The notes: a model not told the origin generated them from the letters alone. Positions 17,616 through 28,707 are shown, numbered from the stretch's first letter. The stretch is DNA of 64,000 nt from Photobacterium iliopiscarium (GCF_003026395.1 NZ_PYOO01000003.1:354314-418313), one strand, 5' to 3'. Numbers and translations are program-made.

Positions 17616-18488
17616 GTGAAAATGGAAACTAATCCTTTTGACTCACTGATGCCACCAGCAATGGCACATAAAGCCGAAGAAGTCGGCGTTTATAAAGCAA
17701 CAAAACATCCGTTACAGTCATTCTTTTTAGCGATAACTGCCGGTGTGTTTATTTCAATTGCTTTTGTATTTTATACAACAGTAACGACTGGCGCAGGTGA
17801 TATGCCTTGGGGTATGTCTAAATTTGCCGGCGGTCTAGCCTTTACGTTAGGTTTAATCCTAGTAGTTATATGTGGCGGTGAGCTATTCACTTCTTCTGTA
17901 TTAACCACTGTTGCTCGTGCAAGCGGTCGCATTACTACTGGTCAGTTAATGAAAAACTGGGGCATTGTTTACCTCGGTAACTTTGTTGGCGCAATTTTCT
18001 TTGTTGCATGTATTTGGATTGCAAAACAACACCTTGGCGCTAGTGGCCAATGGGGTATTAATGCAATGAAAATCGCACAACATAAACTTCATCATGATTT
18101 TGGACAAGCTGTTGTTTTAGGTATGCTATGTAACCTAATGGTTTGTCTTGCAACATGGATGACTTTTTCATGCCGTAGTGCTACTGATAAAGTTATGGTA
18201 ATGTTGCTGCCAGTTGCAATGTTTGTTGCATGTGGTTTTGAGCACTGTATTGCAAATATGTTTATGATCCCTATGGGTATCGTAATTCATGCATTCTCTG
18301 GTCCTGAATTTTGGGCCATGACAGGCGTAGATCCTGCTCAATTTGCAGATTTAACTGTACATAATTTCGTTATAAACAATCTAATCCCAGTAACCATTGG
18401 TAATATCATTGGTGGTGGCGTATTAGTTGGACTAACATATTGGGTTATTCACCGTCGTCCAGAACTTAACGGCAGTAGCCATCATTAA
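17616..18488 (+). CDS. focA: Formate channel FocA
   Basis: FocA is a pentameric inner-membrane channel of the formate/nitrite transporter family that releases formate made by PflB and can reimport it at low pH. The 290 residues contain six membrane segments. Visible motifs include the omega-loop/FNT region GGELFTSSVLT and the pore-histidine region FEHCIANMF (His near 209). The start is GTG at 17616, since AAAGAG lies seven bases before it. The ATG two codons on would be too far from that site. It precedes pflB by 56 bases, the classic focA-pflB operon, under a predicted FNR-dependent promoter. Confidence 0.95.
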   Translation: MKMETNPFDSLMPPAMAHKAEEVGVYKATKHPLQSFFLAITAGVFISIAFVFYTTVTTGAGDMPWGMSKFAGGLAFTLGLILVVICGGELFTSSVLTTVARASGRITTGQLMKNWGIVYLGNFVGAIFFVACIWIAKQHLGASGQWGINAMKIAQHKLHHDFGQAVVLGMLCNLMVCLATWMTFSCRSATDKVMVMLLPVAMFVACGFEHCIANMFMIPMGIVIHAFSGPEFWAMTGVDPAQFADLTVHNFVINNLIPVTIGNIIGGGVLVGLTYWVIHRRPELNGSSHH

Positions 18489-18544
18489 GTTTTAACACGG
18501 TAACACTTATTTTTTTCTACTGAATAGTAATAGGTAGGTATACA

Positions 18545-20818
18545 ATGGCAGAGCAATTTGCTGCATGGGAAGGCTTCACAGCTGGTGATTGGCAGAACGA
18601 AGTAAACGTTCGTGACTTTATCCAAAAGAACTACACTCCTTTTGAGGGTGACGGCTCTTTCCTAGAAACAGAAGCAACTCCAGCTACAGCTAAACTTTGG
18701 GAAGCTGTAATGGTAGGCATCAAACAGGAAAACGCGACTCACGCACCTGTTGATTTCGATACTGACGTTGTTTCTACTATCACTGCACATGATGCGGGTT
18801 ACATCGACCAAGAACTTGAAACTATCGTAGGTCTTCAAACTGACGCGCCTCTTAAGCGTGGTTTGATCCCTAACGGTGGTATCCGCATGATCGAAAACTC
18901 ATGCAAAGTATACGGTCGTGAACTTGATCCTACTATCAAGAAAGTTTACTCAGAACTTCGTAAAACACACAACCAAGGTGTTTTCGATATCTACACTCCG
19001 TCTATCATTAAATGTCGTAAGTCTGGTGTTCTAACTGGTCTTCCTGATGCTTACGGCCGTGGTCGTATCATTGGTGACTACCGTCGTATCGCACTTTACG
19101 GTATCGACAAACTAATGGCTGACAAGCTAGCTCAATTCAAATCTCTAGAAGAAATGTTTGAGAATGGCGAAGATCTTCAAATGACTATGCAACGTCGTGA
19201 AGAGATCTGTGAACAGCACCGTGCTCTTGGTCAAATCAAGACTATGGCTGCTAAATACGGTCGTGATATCTCTCTTCCTGCAACGTCTGCACAAGAAGCT
19301 ATCCAGTGGACTTACTTCGGCTACCTAGCTGCTGTTAAATCACAAAACGGTGCTGCAATGTCTCTAGGTCGTACTTCGACTTTCCTAGACATCTTCATCG
19401 AGCGTGATATCGCTGATGGCAAGATCACTGAAGCACAAGCTCAAGAAATGATCGACCACTTCGTAATGAAGCTACGTATGGTTCGTTTCCTACGTACTCC
19501 TGAATACGATGAATTGTTCTCTGGTGACCCAATCTGGGCAACAGAATCAATGGGTGGTATGGGTCTTGACGGTCGTACACTAGTTACACGTTCAAACTTC
19601 CGTTTCCTAAACAGCCTATACACAATGGGTCCTTCTCCAGAGCCAAACATCACTGTTCTTTGGTCTGAGCAACTACCTGTAGGCTTCAAGAAGTTCTGTG
19701 CGAAAGTATCTATTGATACTTCTTCTATCCAGTACGAAAACGATGACCTAATGCGTCCAGATATGAAATCTGACGATTATGCTATCGCTTGTTGTGTATC
19801 GCCAATGGTTGTTGGTAAGCAAATGCAGTTCTTCGGTGCTCGTGCTAACCTTGCAAAAACTATGCTTTACGCAATCAACGGCGGCGTTGATGAAAAACTT
19901 AAGATCCAAGTGGGTCCTAAAGAAGCGCCTATCGCTGATGCTGATTTCCATTACGAAAATGTTCTAGCACGTCTAGACCACTTCATGGATTGGTTAGCAA
20001 CAACTTACGTTTCTGCTCTAAACGCTATTCACTGGAGCCACGACAAGTACAGCTACGAAGCATCGCTTATGGCTCTACATGATCGTGACATCAAGCGTAC
20101 AATGGCTTGTGGTATCGCTGGTCTATCTGTTGCAGCTGACTCACTATCTGCAATCAAATACGCTAAAGTAACACCAATCCGTGATGAAGATGGCGTAGCC
20201 GTAGACTTCAGCATTGAAGGTGATTACCCTAAATTTGGTAACAACGATTCTCGTGTAGATGACATCGCTTGTGACCTTGTTGAGCGTTTCATGAACAAGA
20301 TCCGTTCACACAAGATGTACCGTGATGCGATCCCTACTCAGTCTATCTTAACTATCACATCTAACGTTGTGTACGGTAAGAAAACTGGTAACACTCCAGA
20401 CGGTCGTCGTGCAGGTGCTCCTTTCGCACCAGGTGCTAACCCAATGCACGGTCGTGACGAAAAAGGCGCTGTAGCTTCACTTACTTCTGTAGGTAAACTA
20501 CCGTTTGCACACGCTAAAGATGGTATTTCATACACATTCTCTATCGTTCCAAACGCACTAGGTAAAGATCTTGATACTCAAGAAAATAACCTAGCAGGTC
20601 TTATGGATGGTTACTTCCACCATGAGTCTGGCATCGAAGGTGGTCAACACCTAAACGTTAACGTTCTTAACCGTGAAACTCTAGAAGACGCAGTTAAGCA
20701 CCCAGAGAACTACCCACAGTTAACTATCCGTGTATCGGGTTATGCTGTGCGTTTTAACTCTCTAACTGCTGAACAGCAGGCTGACGTTATCGCTCGTACT
20801 TTCACAGCGTCTCTATAA
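18545..20818 (+). CDS. pflB: Pyruvate formate-lyase (formate C-acetyltransferase)
   Basis: PflB splits pyruvate plus CoA into acetyl-CoA and formate in anaerobic cells, using a glycyl radical. The 757 residues match the E. coli enzyme closely. The active-site cysteine pair is in IACCVSPM (near 414), and the radical glycine is G732 in RVSGYAVRF near the C-terminus. The radical is installed by PflA, whose gene lies 7 kb downstream rather than next door. Codon use is strongly biased to favoured codons, as in ackA and pta, which fits a highly expressed enzyme. It shares the FNR-controlled focA transcript and ends before a double hairpin. Confidence 0.98.
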   Translation: MAEQFAAWEGFTAGDWQNEVNVRDFIQKNYTPFEGDGSFLETEATPATAKLWEAVMVGIKQENATHAPVDFDTDVVSTITAHDAGYIDQELETIVGLQTDAPLKRGLIPNGGIRMIENSCKVYGRELDPTIKKVYSELRKTHNQGVFDIYTPSIIKCRKSGVLTGLPDAYGRGRIIGDYRRIALYGIDKLMADKLAQFKSLEEMFENGEDLQMTMQRREEICEQHRALGQIKTMAAKYGRDISLPATSAQEAIQWTYFGYLAAVKSQNGAAMSLGRTSTFLDIFIERDIADGKITEAQAQEMIDHFVMKLRMVRFLRTPEYDELFSGDPIWATESMGGMGLDGRTLVTRSNFRFLNSLYTMGPSPEPNITVLWSEQLPVGFKKFCAKVSIDTSSIQYENDDLMRPDMKSDDYAIACCVSPMVVGKQMQFFGARANLAKTMLYAINGGVDEKLKIQVGPKEAPIADADFHYENVLARLDHFMDWLATTYVSALNAIHWSHDKYSYEASLMALHDRDIKRTMACGIAGLSVAADSLSAIKYAKVTPIRDEDGVAVDFSIEGDYPKFGNNDSRVDDIACDLVERFMNKIRSHKMYRDAIPTQSILTITSNVVYGKKTGNTPDGRRAGAPFAPGANPMHGRDEKGAVASLTSVGKLPFAHAKDGISYTFSIVPNALGKDLDTQENNLAGLMDGYFHHESGIEGGQHLNVNVLNRETLEDAVKHPENYPQLTIRVSGYAVRFNSLTAEQQADVIARTFTASL

Positions 20819-20833
20819 TATAGAGTCTCTTGT

Positions 20834-20887
20834 GTAGGAAGTTCGCTTCCTAATAAAAACCGGCTTATATAGCCGGTTTTTTTATAC
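20834..20887 (+). terminator. Double hairpin terminator behind pflB
   Basis: The first hairpin, TAGGAAG-TTCG-CTTCCTA, has a stable TTCG loop. The second, AAAACCGGCT / AGCCGGTTTT, is followed by a T-run. Together they should separate focA-pflB from the signalling genes. Confidence 0.85.
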
Positions 20888-21018
20888 CCAAAATTTAAAT
20901 CTAAACACACGCTTCGTTACATTTCTTTGATTGTATCCATCTCATTTTATCGATATTCTTCGCCAAAACCCTCATTCAAAGCGTTAATTTACTTCCCCGT
21001 TTAGGATATAACTTTCTG

Positions 21019-22620
21019 ATGCGAAGATCTCAATCGGTATTGATTGTCGATGACAGTAGTATTATTCAGCAAACAACTAAACTTATTTTAGTTAATGGAC
21101 AATTCCAAAGTGCTAATATTTATTGTGCATCGAATGCTTCTGAAGCAATAAAATATTGTCAGCAACAAACCTTTGATATTCTATTCCTTGATTTCAATCT
21201 TGGCTTTGGTAGTACAGGGTTACAATTACTTGAGCGTTTATATCACAATAAGTTACTTCAGCATTCGCCACTGATTTTTATTCTAACTGCTGATGACTCG
21301 CCAGCTGTTCTGATGGGATTTTCTGAATACCAACCTGATGATTATTTGGTTAAACCTTTACGCTTAAATACCCTCAAACAACGCTTGGAATATACGTTTG
21401 AACAACGTGCTATCAATGATCGAGCTTTTGAATACTATCGACATTCAGGTATCGATGGTGTTGAAACTATTTGTGCGCAATCAAACGCTTCCGTTAGTAC
21501 TTATTGCACAACAATCACAGCGATTGCAAAACGTTTATTTAATCAAAAACAACCTCACCTTTATCCTGACATTGAAGTACTGTTAAGCCTGACTCAACAT
21601 CATTATCAACATTTGCCTGCACAATTATTACTGGCGCAGCTATGGTTACAACAACAAAATTTTCAAGCCCTTAATCCATTATTAACCCAATTAAGAGGTT
21701 TATACCCTGATCATCTAATGCTGCTTGAATACAGCGCATGCTCAGCGTTATTACAACAAGAAATCACCCAAGGTTATGATTTTTGGCTGCAAGCTCATAA
21801 TGTTAGCAAAAATAATTTACATCGATTATTTGGTCTATTATGGATTGAATGTCATTTCCATAATCACACTGCAATGCAACAACATCTCCGTGAAGCAATC
21901 TCATACCTGCGTTATTCTGTCTGGGATAAACCTTGCCATCATGCGTTTATTGTTTGGTTACAGCTGCAACACAGTGATAAAAAAAATATGCCTATAGAGC
22001 GCTTATGGCGCACGATTAGCCAACAAAAAACTATCACCAAAAATGAACGACCATTTATTTACTTACTACAAGCATGGCAATATTTAGATAATGGCAACAA
22101 TCTTAATGCTTATAAAAGCTATATTGCAGCAATGGAAAACGCGCAACAAACCACTCAGGGACAATACAATTTTGAATTTGATGCGATTGCCCTTTGCATC
22201 AGTAAACGCTTAGCCATGACGCGTCATCAAATAAACTGTTATCAGCGTTTACAACAACACCTCGACCAACATAAAAATGAGCCACATTCTATTATAAAAA
22301 ATATGTGGTTAGCGACCATGCAACCGACATCTAGCCACCAAACAGATGATAACTATCGGTATGCACTTAGATTAGTGAAAAAAAAGTATTATATTGAGGC
22401 TGGCCAGTCCATATTATTATTATGGCCTCAGTATCGTTTTGATGATGTTTTAGCTCGGTGTTTAGTTGAGCTATCTTCACGTGGCTATATAGACAATGAC
22501 CCACAACATCAACAATGGATTAAAGAAGCTCGATGGACATTTGAATCACAAGAATTTAAACCTGACTGGTATTTAAAGTTAAAAACACAGTATCGCTGTC
22601 TTCAACGGCCTCTATATTAA
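21019..22620 (+). CDS. Response regulator with REC and TPR-like regions (VieB-like)
   Basis: The 533 residues begin with a complete receiver domain (1-125): acidic pair D11/D12, phospho-acceptor D58 in LFLDFNLG, T90 and K112. The remaining ~400 residues have no DNA-binding or enzymatic motif. They consist of repeated amphipathic helices resembling TPRs (for example LLLAQLWLQQQNFQALNPLL). This architecture and size match VieB of V. cholerae, which inhibits the kinase VieS. It is the first of three closely spaced genes with the same logic as vieSAB, although the gene order differs. A role as a phosphorylation-dependent brake on the downstream kinase is inferred. It starts at ATG 21019 with an AGGA upstream. 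Confidence 0.8.
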   Translation: MRRSQSVLIVDDSSIIQQTTKLILVNGQFQSANIYCASNASEAIKYCQQQTFDILFLDFNLGFGSTGLQLLERLYHNKLLQHSPLIFILTADDSPAVLMGFSEYQPDDYLVKPLRLNTLKQRLEYTFEQRAINDRAFEYYRHSGIDGVETICAQSNASVSTYCTTITAIAKRLFNQKQPHLYPDIEVLLSLTQHHYQHLPAQLLLAQLWLQQQNFQALNPLLTQLRGLYPDHLMLLEYSACSALLQQEITQGYDFWLQAHNVSKNNLHRLFGLLWIECHFHNHTAMQQHLREAISYLRYSVWDKPCHHAFIVWLQLQHSDKKNMPIERLWRTISQQKTITKNERPFIYLLQAWQYLDNGNNLNAYKSYIAAMENAQQTTQGQYNFEFDAIALCISKRLAMTRHQINCYQRLQQHLDQHKNEPHSIIKNMWLATMQPTSSHQTDDNYRYALRLVKKKYYIEAGQSILLLWPQYRFDDVLARCLVELSSRGYIDNDPQHQQWIKEARWTFESQEFKPDWYLKLKTQYRCLQRPLY

Positions 22621-22651
22621 TTTATTGATTTGTTATTCTAGGTATTTTTCG

Positions 22652-25600
22652 ATGAAAATTTTTATATTACTGCTAACACTAATATTTACGCTTTCCATAC
22701 CTGTCACTTTTGCCAACGAATCAACACATAAAACAATGCCAATCTTAACCGTTGGTTATACTTCACTTAATTGGGCACCATTAGCATTTAAAAATAATGA
22801 TCAAATCGTGGGATTATTACCCGCACTTATGGACGCCATTGCCGCTCAAGCGGGTTACCAGATAAAAAACATCTATTACCCCAGTTTTGATGACATGATA
22901 TCTGCATTTAAACGCAACGATATCGATCTATTAATAGGTATTGCCGCAACATTTGATCGCCAGAAATATATGCTCTTTAGTGATCCTATTTTAAGTACGT
23001 CATTCGCTATGCTTAGCCGTTCACCACAACATACCAAAATAGCTGATCTGAATAACGCCACTATTAGTGTTGAAAATGGTTTTGCGATCAAACACAAAAT
23101 CGTCAATTTACATATCAAAAATCAAATAGTCTCACTGCCATCAAATACTATTGCACTTAATGCCGTCGAAACAGGGTTAGCCGATGTTTATATTGGTAAC
23201 AGCCTTATGCTGCATAATTTGTATACTTTTGGTGATTTAAAAAAATCATTATATTTTTCACCATTAACAGAACTCTCTTTTGAGCGCTTGTACATCACCG
23301 CCACTAAAAATCATGCTCGACTCCTAAATAAGATCAATAAAGCTTACAATCAGCTACCAGAAATAGTATTAGCTAATATTTACGACAAATGGTTAACAGT
23401 GCCCCAAAAAAAAATGTTAAGTGATCCACATCAGCTTCATTTAACTGAACCTGAAAATAACTACTTACAACAACATAAAAATATTCGTATTGGGTACCAA
23501 TTTCCAGTCTCACCAATATTAATCAATAATGATATTATTCTGCACCAGCTAGAAGATATATTAACAATAATAAAAGAAAAACTTCATATCACTACAACGA
23601 TAGTTCCAATTAATAATTATCAAGATGGTAAGAAAAAATTAGCGAATAATGATATAGATATTATTGCCGCGATAGCAACAACAACAGATCGCTATAAAGA
23701 ACTCACCTTTACCGCACCTTATAGTAATGATAAATGGGTAATGGTTGACCGTATTAATCATAAGAAACTAACATCTATTAATTCAACGAATATAATTGGG
23801 GTTATTAACTCAGAAATTGCCGTTCAACACGTAAAAGAACATTATCCAACAGTTAAGATCCATCAGTTTAAAACTAATATTGATATTCTTAATGCGGTGG
23901 TTAATGATGATGTTAATTATGCCATTATTCCACTCTCTGTCGCCCAAGTTTTATTACAAAATAATTTTTTAGGTCAATTAAAAATTGTTTCGAGCCGTAT
24001 AGATAATCATGACCAAAAAGTTGCATTTGCCGTTACAAAAAATAATGTCTTATTAAGAAATATTGTTAATAAAGTAATGGATTCATTACCTCCTGATACG
24101 TTAGCTAATATTAAAAAAAAATGGTACACAATTACTCTTAAAGAGGATGGTGATTATCATCGGTTAATTATATTAGTTATCACGTTTAGTTTAGCCATAA
24201 GTTGTATTATTGCAGCAATAACAATATGGAATCGTCGTTTAAGCAAAGAAATTAAACACCGTAAAGCTGCTGAAGATAAATTAACTTATTTAACCAATAA
24301 TTTTGATGGCGTTTTAATTCAACATCACCAAAAAAGTGATGATCCAATGGATATCGATATTTTATTCATGAGTGAAAAAATCATTGATTTTACGGGCATT
24401 TCAGCCAGTAAATTTTATTTTTTTCCTCGTTTAGTGCAAGATCGAATGTCACAACGTGATGACTATAAAAGCCTTATAGAAAAAATGCGTAATGCCGTAA
24501 AACAAGGTTATTGGCGTACTGAATTACAAATAAAAACCGATGAATTAGCCACGTCGTGTTGGATAGAACTACGCTGCCAAATTACGCCAGCAGCCGTCGG
24601 TTGGCAGTGGAATAGTATTTTGATTGATATCACTCAATTAAAGCAGCAACAATTAGCACTCACTATCGCTCAACAAAAATCCCACGCCGCTACAATCGCT
24701 AAGTCACGCTTCTTAGCTATGATGAGTCATGAAATCCGTACCCCAATTAGCGGCATTATCTGTTTATTAGATTTAATGCAGCCTTATGCACAACAACCAG
24801 AACTCTATCAAATACATAAAAATCTCACTCTCTCAGGTAATAATTTATTAAATATTGTTAATGATGTCTTAGATTTTTCTAAACTTGAATCAAACAAATT
24901 AGAAATCTACCCTCAAGAAAAATCATTATATAAAATAGCCACTATTTTAGTGCAACCACATGCTATTCATGCCGCACAAAAAGAGCTAGATTTTAAATTA
25001 TGGCTCGATCCTAATGTCGCTAAAAGTTTACACTTTGATAGTTTGCGTCTTAAACAAGTACTAAATAACTTACTTAATAACGCGATTAAATTTACATCTC
25101 AGGGAACTATTCACCTTGATATTAATTTATTGTCGCAACAAAATAACCAGCAAACGATTAACTTTACAATCACTGATACAGGCATTGGTATTGCCCCTAA
25201 AGATCGCCATAAACTATTTCAACCGTTTGAACAAATAGAGCAAAACACCGATCGTCGTTATGATGGTACCGGATTAGGGCTGTCAATTTGTCACCAGCTT
25301 ATTCAATTAATGAATGGCACCATTACCGTTTCAAGTCAGCCAAATAAAGGCACTCGTTTTACCATTGCACTCACGTTTGATATTGGCCTGCCAGCTGAGA
25401 TTAAATCATTAAACAAACACTGTGGTTTACTCTCAATCGTCAATGATCCTATTTTGACTAATTACTTAACGGCTTGGCACTGCTCTATCTCTCGGTTAAA
25501 TGTCACCACCAAAGAACAACTGGCAGTTGCGATATCCACCCAATGTATTGATACTATTTTTGTACCTCAATCATGGGCAGAACAGCATAATATTGATCTT

Positions 25601-26605
25601 AATTGGATCGCCATTAACTTACCATCCGTTAATTGGATCACCATCACCTCAACAGATGTCATGCTAACATCTAACATTAATGCGCGTAATATTTCACTTA
25701 GCCCACTCTTATCTCAACAACTTTATCGCGCATTAACTGAACCTTTTCAGCCTTACAACAATGACAATCAATATAACCATACTTTGCCAATAGCATTAAC
25801 TCGTGAGCAAGCTATCGCGGATAATCGTTATGTGTTGGTGGCAGAAGATCATCCAATAAACCAGCAGATACTCAAACAACAATTAGAACAACTTAATTAT
25901 GCGGTTGATATTGTTGATAATGGAAAACAAGCTTTAATTGCGTTAGCAAAGACTCACTACAATATTTTATTAACTGATTGCCATATGCCTGAAATGGATG
26001 GTTATGAGTTAACAAAAACCATTCGAGAACAAGAACAGAAAGCAGCCACAATTGCACTGCCTATTATTGCGATTACAGCGAATGCATTAACAAATACTGA
26101 CCGTTTTAAAACAATGGGATTTAATGACTATTTAATTAAGCCATTAAAGCAACAACAACTAAAAAATGTATTATCTCAATGGGTAAAACCATTAAGTATG
26201 AACCATAGCGTCAAAAAATTGTCACAAGTAACAATGGAACAAACCACCTTAACACCAACACCAACTTCATCTATTAATATGATAGATATTAATGAGTTAA
26301 TACCAATATTTGGTAATAACGATCTGTGTCAAATGCTACTACAACAATATTTAGATTCTTGTATTGATGATTTATCACAACTTAAAACAGCAATAACACA
26401 ACAAAACAATGATAATATCTTTATGGTGAGTCATCGTATGAAAGGAGCTGCACGGATGATGGCTTTTCATCAACTAGCACAAGTAACTCAGAAGCTTGAA
26501 TTACAAACACAACATGTTCAAAGAGACATAACGGGTATACAACAACATTACCAGCAGATTGAACAATTAATCGAACAATTATCACATCAAATTAACCGTA
26601 AATAG
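22652..26605 (+). CDS. BvgS-type hybrid histidine kinase with two periplasmic binding domains (VieS-like)
   Basis: This inner-membrane phosphorelay kinase of about 1317 residues has the following order. A signal peptide (1-20) is followed by two SBP_bac_3 periplasmic domains (about 35-250 and 280-495), a transmembrane helix (about 503-525) and a PAS-like region. Then come HisKA with H693 in MMSHEIRTPISG, HATPase_c with DTGIGIAPKD and GTGLGLSI, a degenerate receiver without an acceptor Asp, a true receiver with D1109 in LLTDCHMPEMDG, and an HPt domain with H1261 in SHRMKGAARMM. The ATG at 22652 is chosen because an AGG precedes it and a signal peptide follows. The upstream TTG would spoil the signal. 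It probably senses a small solute, unknown here. Confidence 0.88.
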   Translation: MKIFILLLTLIFTLSIPVTFANESTHKTMPILTVGYTSLNWAPLAFKNNDQIVGLLPALMDAIAAQAGYQIKNIYYPSFDDMISAFKRNDIDLLIGIAATFDRQKYMLFSDPILSTSFAMLSRSPQHTKIADLNNATISVENGFAIKHKIVNLHIKNQIVSLPSNTIALNAVETGLADVYIGNSLMLHNLYTFGDLKKSLYFSPLTELSFERLYITATKNHARLLNKINKAYNQLPEIVLANIYDKWLTVPQKKMLSDPHQLHLTEPENNYLQQHKNIRIGYQFPVSPILINNDIILHQLEDILTIIKEKLHITTTIVPINNYQDGKKKLANNDIDIIAAIATTTDRYKELTFTAPYSNDKWVMVDRINHKKLTSINSTNIIGVINSEIAVQHVKEHYPTVKIHQFKTNIDILNAVVNDDVNYAIIPLSVAQVLLQNNFLGQLKIVSSRIDNHDQKVAFAVTKNNVLLRNIVNKVMDSLPPDTLANIKKKWYTITLKEDGDYHRLIILVITFSLAISCIIAAITIWNRRLSKEIKHRKAAEDKLTYLTNNFDGVLIQHHQKSDDPMDIDILFMSEKIIDFTGISASKFYFFPRLVQDRMSQRDDYKSLIEKMRNAVKQGYWRTELQIKTDELATSCWIELRCQITPAAVGWQWNSILIDITQLKQQQLALTIAQQKSHAATIAKSRFLAMMSHEIRTPISGIICLLDLMQPYAQQPELYQIHKNLTLSGNNLLNIVNDVLDFSKLESNKLEIYPQEKSLYKIATILVQPHAIHAAQKELDFKLWLDPNVAKSLHFDSLRLKQVLNNLLNNAIKFTSQGTIHLDINLLSQQNNQQTINFTITDTGIGIAPKDRHKLFQPFEQIEQNTDRRYDGTGLGLSICHQLIQLMNGTITVSSQPNKGTRFTIALTFDIGLPAEIKSLNKHCGLLSIVNDPILTNYLTAWHCSISRLNVTTKEQLAVAISTQCIDTIFVPQSWAEQHNIDLNWIAINLPSVNWITITSTDVMLTSNINARNISLSPLLSQQLYRALTEPFQPYNNDNQYNHTLPIALTREQAIADNRYVLVAEDHPINQQILKQQLEQLNYAVDIVDNGKQALIALAKTHYNILLTDCHMPEMDGYELTKTIREQEQKAATIALPIIAITANALTNTDRFKTMGFNDYLIKPLKQQQLKNVLSQWVKPLSMNHSVKKLSQVTMEQTTLTPTPTSSINMIDINELIPIFGNNDLCQMLLQQYLDSCIDDLSQLKTAITQQNNDNIFMVSHRMKGAARMMAFHQLAQVTQKLELQTQHVQRDITGIQQHYQQIEQLIEQLSHQINRK

Positions 26606-26614
26606 GATCGAAAT

Positions 26615-27847
26615 ATGGACATATTATTGATTGAAGATCATGACTTTCAACGTCAAGTTCTTGCAACCCAATTAGCTCATCTTATCGATCCAAATCAAGA
26701 TCAGATATATTGTGCTGCCAATGGTATTGATGCATTAGCAGCCGTAACACGTTATCAACCACAATTATTGTTTTGTGATCTCAATATGCCACAAATGGAT
26801 GGCATAAGTTTTCTTGGTCATCTTGCTGAACAACAATTTACAGGTGCTATTATTATTACCAGTGCATTAAATGCAGAGGTACTTATTAGCGTTAATAAGA
26901 TGTGCCAAAACTATGGTCTTAATTTATTAGGGATTTTATCTAAGCCTACTCATATTGAACAATTACAACAATTATTAACAGTTGCGACAAATCACTTACA
27001 GTTATGTGATACCACCATGCCATTGCCGCAAGTATTAACAGAACAAGATATTATTGATGCTTTTAATGCTAACTATTTAACGCCTTATTACCAGCCAATC
27101 GTCAATTTAAAAACAGGCGAATGGGTGGCTAGCGAAGCACTAATACGTTTTATTCACCCAGCTTATGGCATTGTACCTGCAAGTTGTTTTATTCAACATT
27201 TAACCCAAATAGGTAAAGATAGCCATCTCGCATTATTAATCATAAATCATATCATTGATCATCAAGCTATTTTTGAAGGTCGAAGAGTTGCCGTTAATAT
27301 CTCAGCAAAAACATTAGTTGAACGAAGTTTTATTAATAATGTATTAGCATTGCACTATCAATACCCTCACCTTCACCATTGGGTCTATTTTGAATTAACT
27401 GAATCTGATTTATTTGAATCGGCAGGCAAAGCATTAGAAGCCGCAGCACGATTAGGCATGCATGGTTTTAGCCTCTCTATTGATGATTTTGGTACGGGTT
27501 ATTCATCACTTAAACAACTCGATATATTGCCATTTAAATCATTAAAATTAGATATTAGTTTTGTTCAAGCAATGCCAACAAACTACACCGCAAAAGTTAT
27601 TATCGAAACTTGCTTATTATTAGCCCATCGGCTTAATTTAACCTCGATTGCTGAGGGTGTAGAAGACATTACATTATGGTTAAAACTACAAAAAATGGAC
27701 TGTGAATTAGCACAAGGTTATTTTATTTCCCCACCGTTGCCTTTCAGTCAAATTCCAATTTGGCACGCTCAATGGCAACAACGGAACCAACAATTATTGA
27801 ATAATTCATCATTAGAAGACATCGCAGCGAAAAGACAACCGTTATGA
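26615..27847 (+). CDS. Response regulator REC-EAL, c-di-GMP phosphodiesterase (VieA/RocR-like)
   Basis: The 410 residues hold a receiver (1-125, acceptor D55 in CDLNMPQMDG) and an EAL domain (about 145-395) expected to hydrolyse cyclic di-GMP. All catalytic positions are present: E174 and R178 (SEALIRF), N228, E260/E263 (FELTESD), D290/D291 (IDDFGTGYSS), K311, E347 and E350 (AEGVE), and Q367 (AQGYF). It lacks the C-terminal helix-turn-helix of VieA, so it is closer in layout to P. aeruginosa RocR. It starts nine bases after the kinase gene and is surely co-transcribed with it. The predicted output is a phosphorelay-controlled fall in c-di-GMP. Confidence 0.9.
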   Translation: MDILLIEDHDFQRQVLATQLAHLIDPNQDQIYCAANGIDALAAVTRYQPQLLFCDLNMPQMDGISFLGHLAEQQFTGAIIITSALNAEVLISVNKMCQNYGLNLLGILSKPTHIEQLQQLLTVATNHLQLCDTTMPLPQVLTEQDIIDAFNANYLTPYYQPIVNLKTGEWVASEALIRFIHPAYGIVPASCFIQHLTQIGKDSHLALLIINHIIDHQAIFEGRRVAVNISAKTLVERSFINNVLALHYQYPHLHHWVYFELTESDLFESAGKALEAAARLGMHGFSLSIDDFGTGYSSLKQLDILPFKSLKLDISFVQAMPTNYTAKVIIETCLLLAHRLNLTSIAEGVEDITLWLKLQKMDCELAQGYFISPPLPFSQIPIWHAQWQQRNQQLLNNSSLEDIAAKRQPL

Positions 27848-27966
27848 ATATCACTGACTTTCATACCCTAATGTTAACAAAGGATCCTGAGTTTTAGCTA
27901 TATTCAGACCTCATTTTGTAATAAAATAACACACAAATAAAACGCAGTATGCGGAGAAATAAAACA

Positions 27967-28707
27967 ATGTCAGTAACAGGTCGTATTCACTCTTTCGAAT
28001 CTTGCGGAACCGTCGATGGCCCGGGAATTCGGTTTATTGTCTTCCTGCAAGGCTGCTTAATGCGCTGTAAATATTGTCACAATCGTGATACATGGGATAC
28101 CCATGACGGTCGTGAAGCTACTATTGAAGAATTAATGCATGAAGCCAGATCATACCGTCACTTTATGAATGCTTCTGGCGGTGGTGTTACCGCATCTGGT
28201 GGCGAAGCCATGCTGCAACCCGAATTTGTCCGTGATTTCTTCCGCGCAGCACAAGCTGATGGTATTCACACTTGTCTTGATACTAATGGCTACATCCGTA
28301 AACATACCGATGTGGTTGATGAAGTATTAGATGCGACAGATCTTGTGATGCTGGATCTTAAACAAATGGATGATAACGTTCACCAAAACTTAGCGGGCGT
28401 TTCAAATAAACGTATCCTTGATTTTGCACGTTACCTACACCAGCGCGGCCAAAAGACATGGATCCGTTACGTAATTGTACCGGGTTACACTGATGACGAG
28501 CAATCTGCACACCAGCTTGGTGAGTTCATCAAAGACATGGATAATATTGAAAAAATCGAGCTGCTGCCCTACCACCAGCTTGGTGAGCACAAGTGGGAAG
28601 CACTAGGCTTTGAATACCCATTAACTGGGGTTAAGCCACCGAAAAAAGAGACCATGGAAAAAATTAAAAATATTCTTGCAAGCTACGGTAAGAAGGTTAT
28701 GTATTAA
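27967..28707 (+). CDS. pflA: Pyruvate formate-lyase activating enzyme
   Basis: PflA is a radical SAM enzyme that abstracts a hydrogen from the PflB glycine to create the active radical. The 246 residues follow E. coli PflA closely. The cluster motif is CLMRCKYC (CxxxCxxC), and [12 protein letters not shown] and [13 protein letters not shown] are also present. An ATG 18 bases upstream (27949) is in frame, but the GGAGA ribosome site lies between the two, so 27967 is the start. Normally this gene sits directly behind pflB. Here three signalling genes and 7 kb separate them, with 119 bases after the EAL gene. Whether it shares their transcript is unclear. It ends at a strong hairpin. Confidence 0.96.
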   Translation: MSVTGRIHSFESCGTVDGPGIRFIVFLQGCLMRCKYCHNRDTWDTHDGREATIEELMHEARSYRHFMNASGGGVTASGGEAMLQPEFVRDFFRAAQADGIHTCLDTNGYIRKHTDVVDEVLDATDLVMLDLKQMDDNVHQNLAGVSNKRILDFARYLHQRGQKTWIRYVIVPGYTDDEQSAHQLGEFIKDMDNIEKIELLPYHQLGEHKWEALGFEYPLTGVKPPKKETMEKIKNILASYGKKVMY

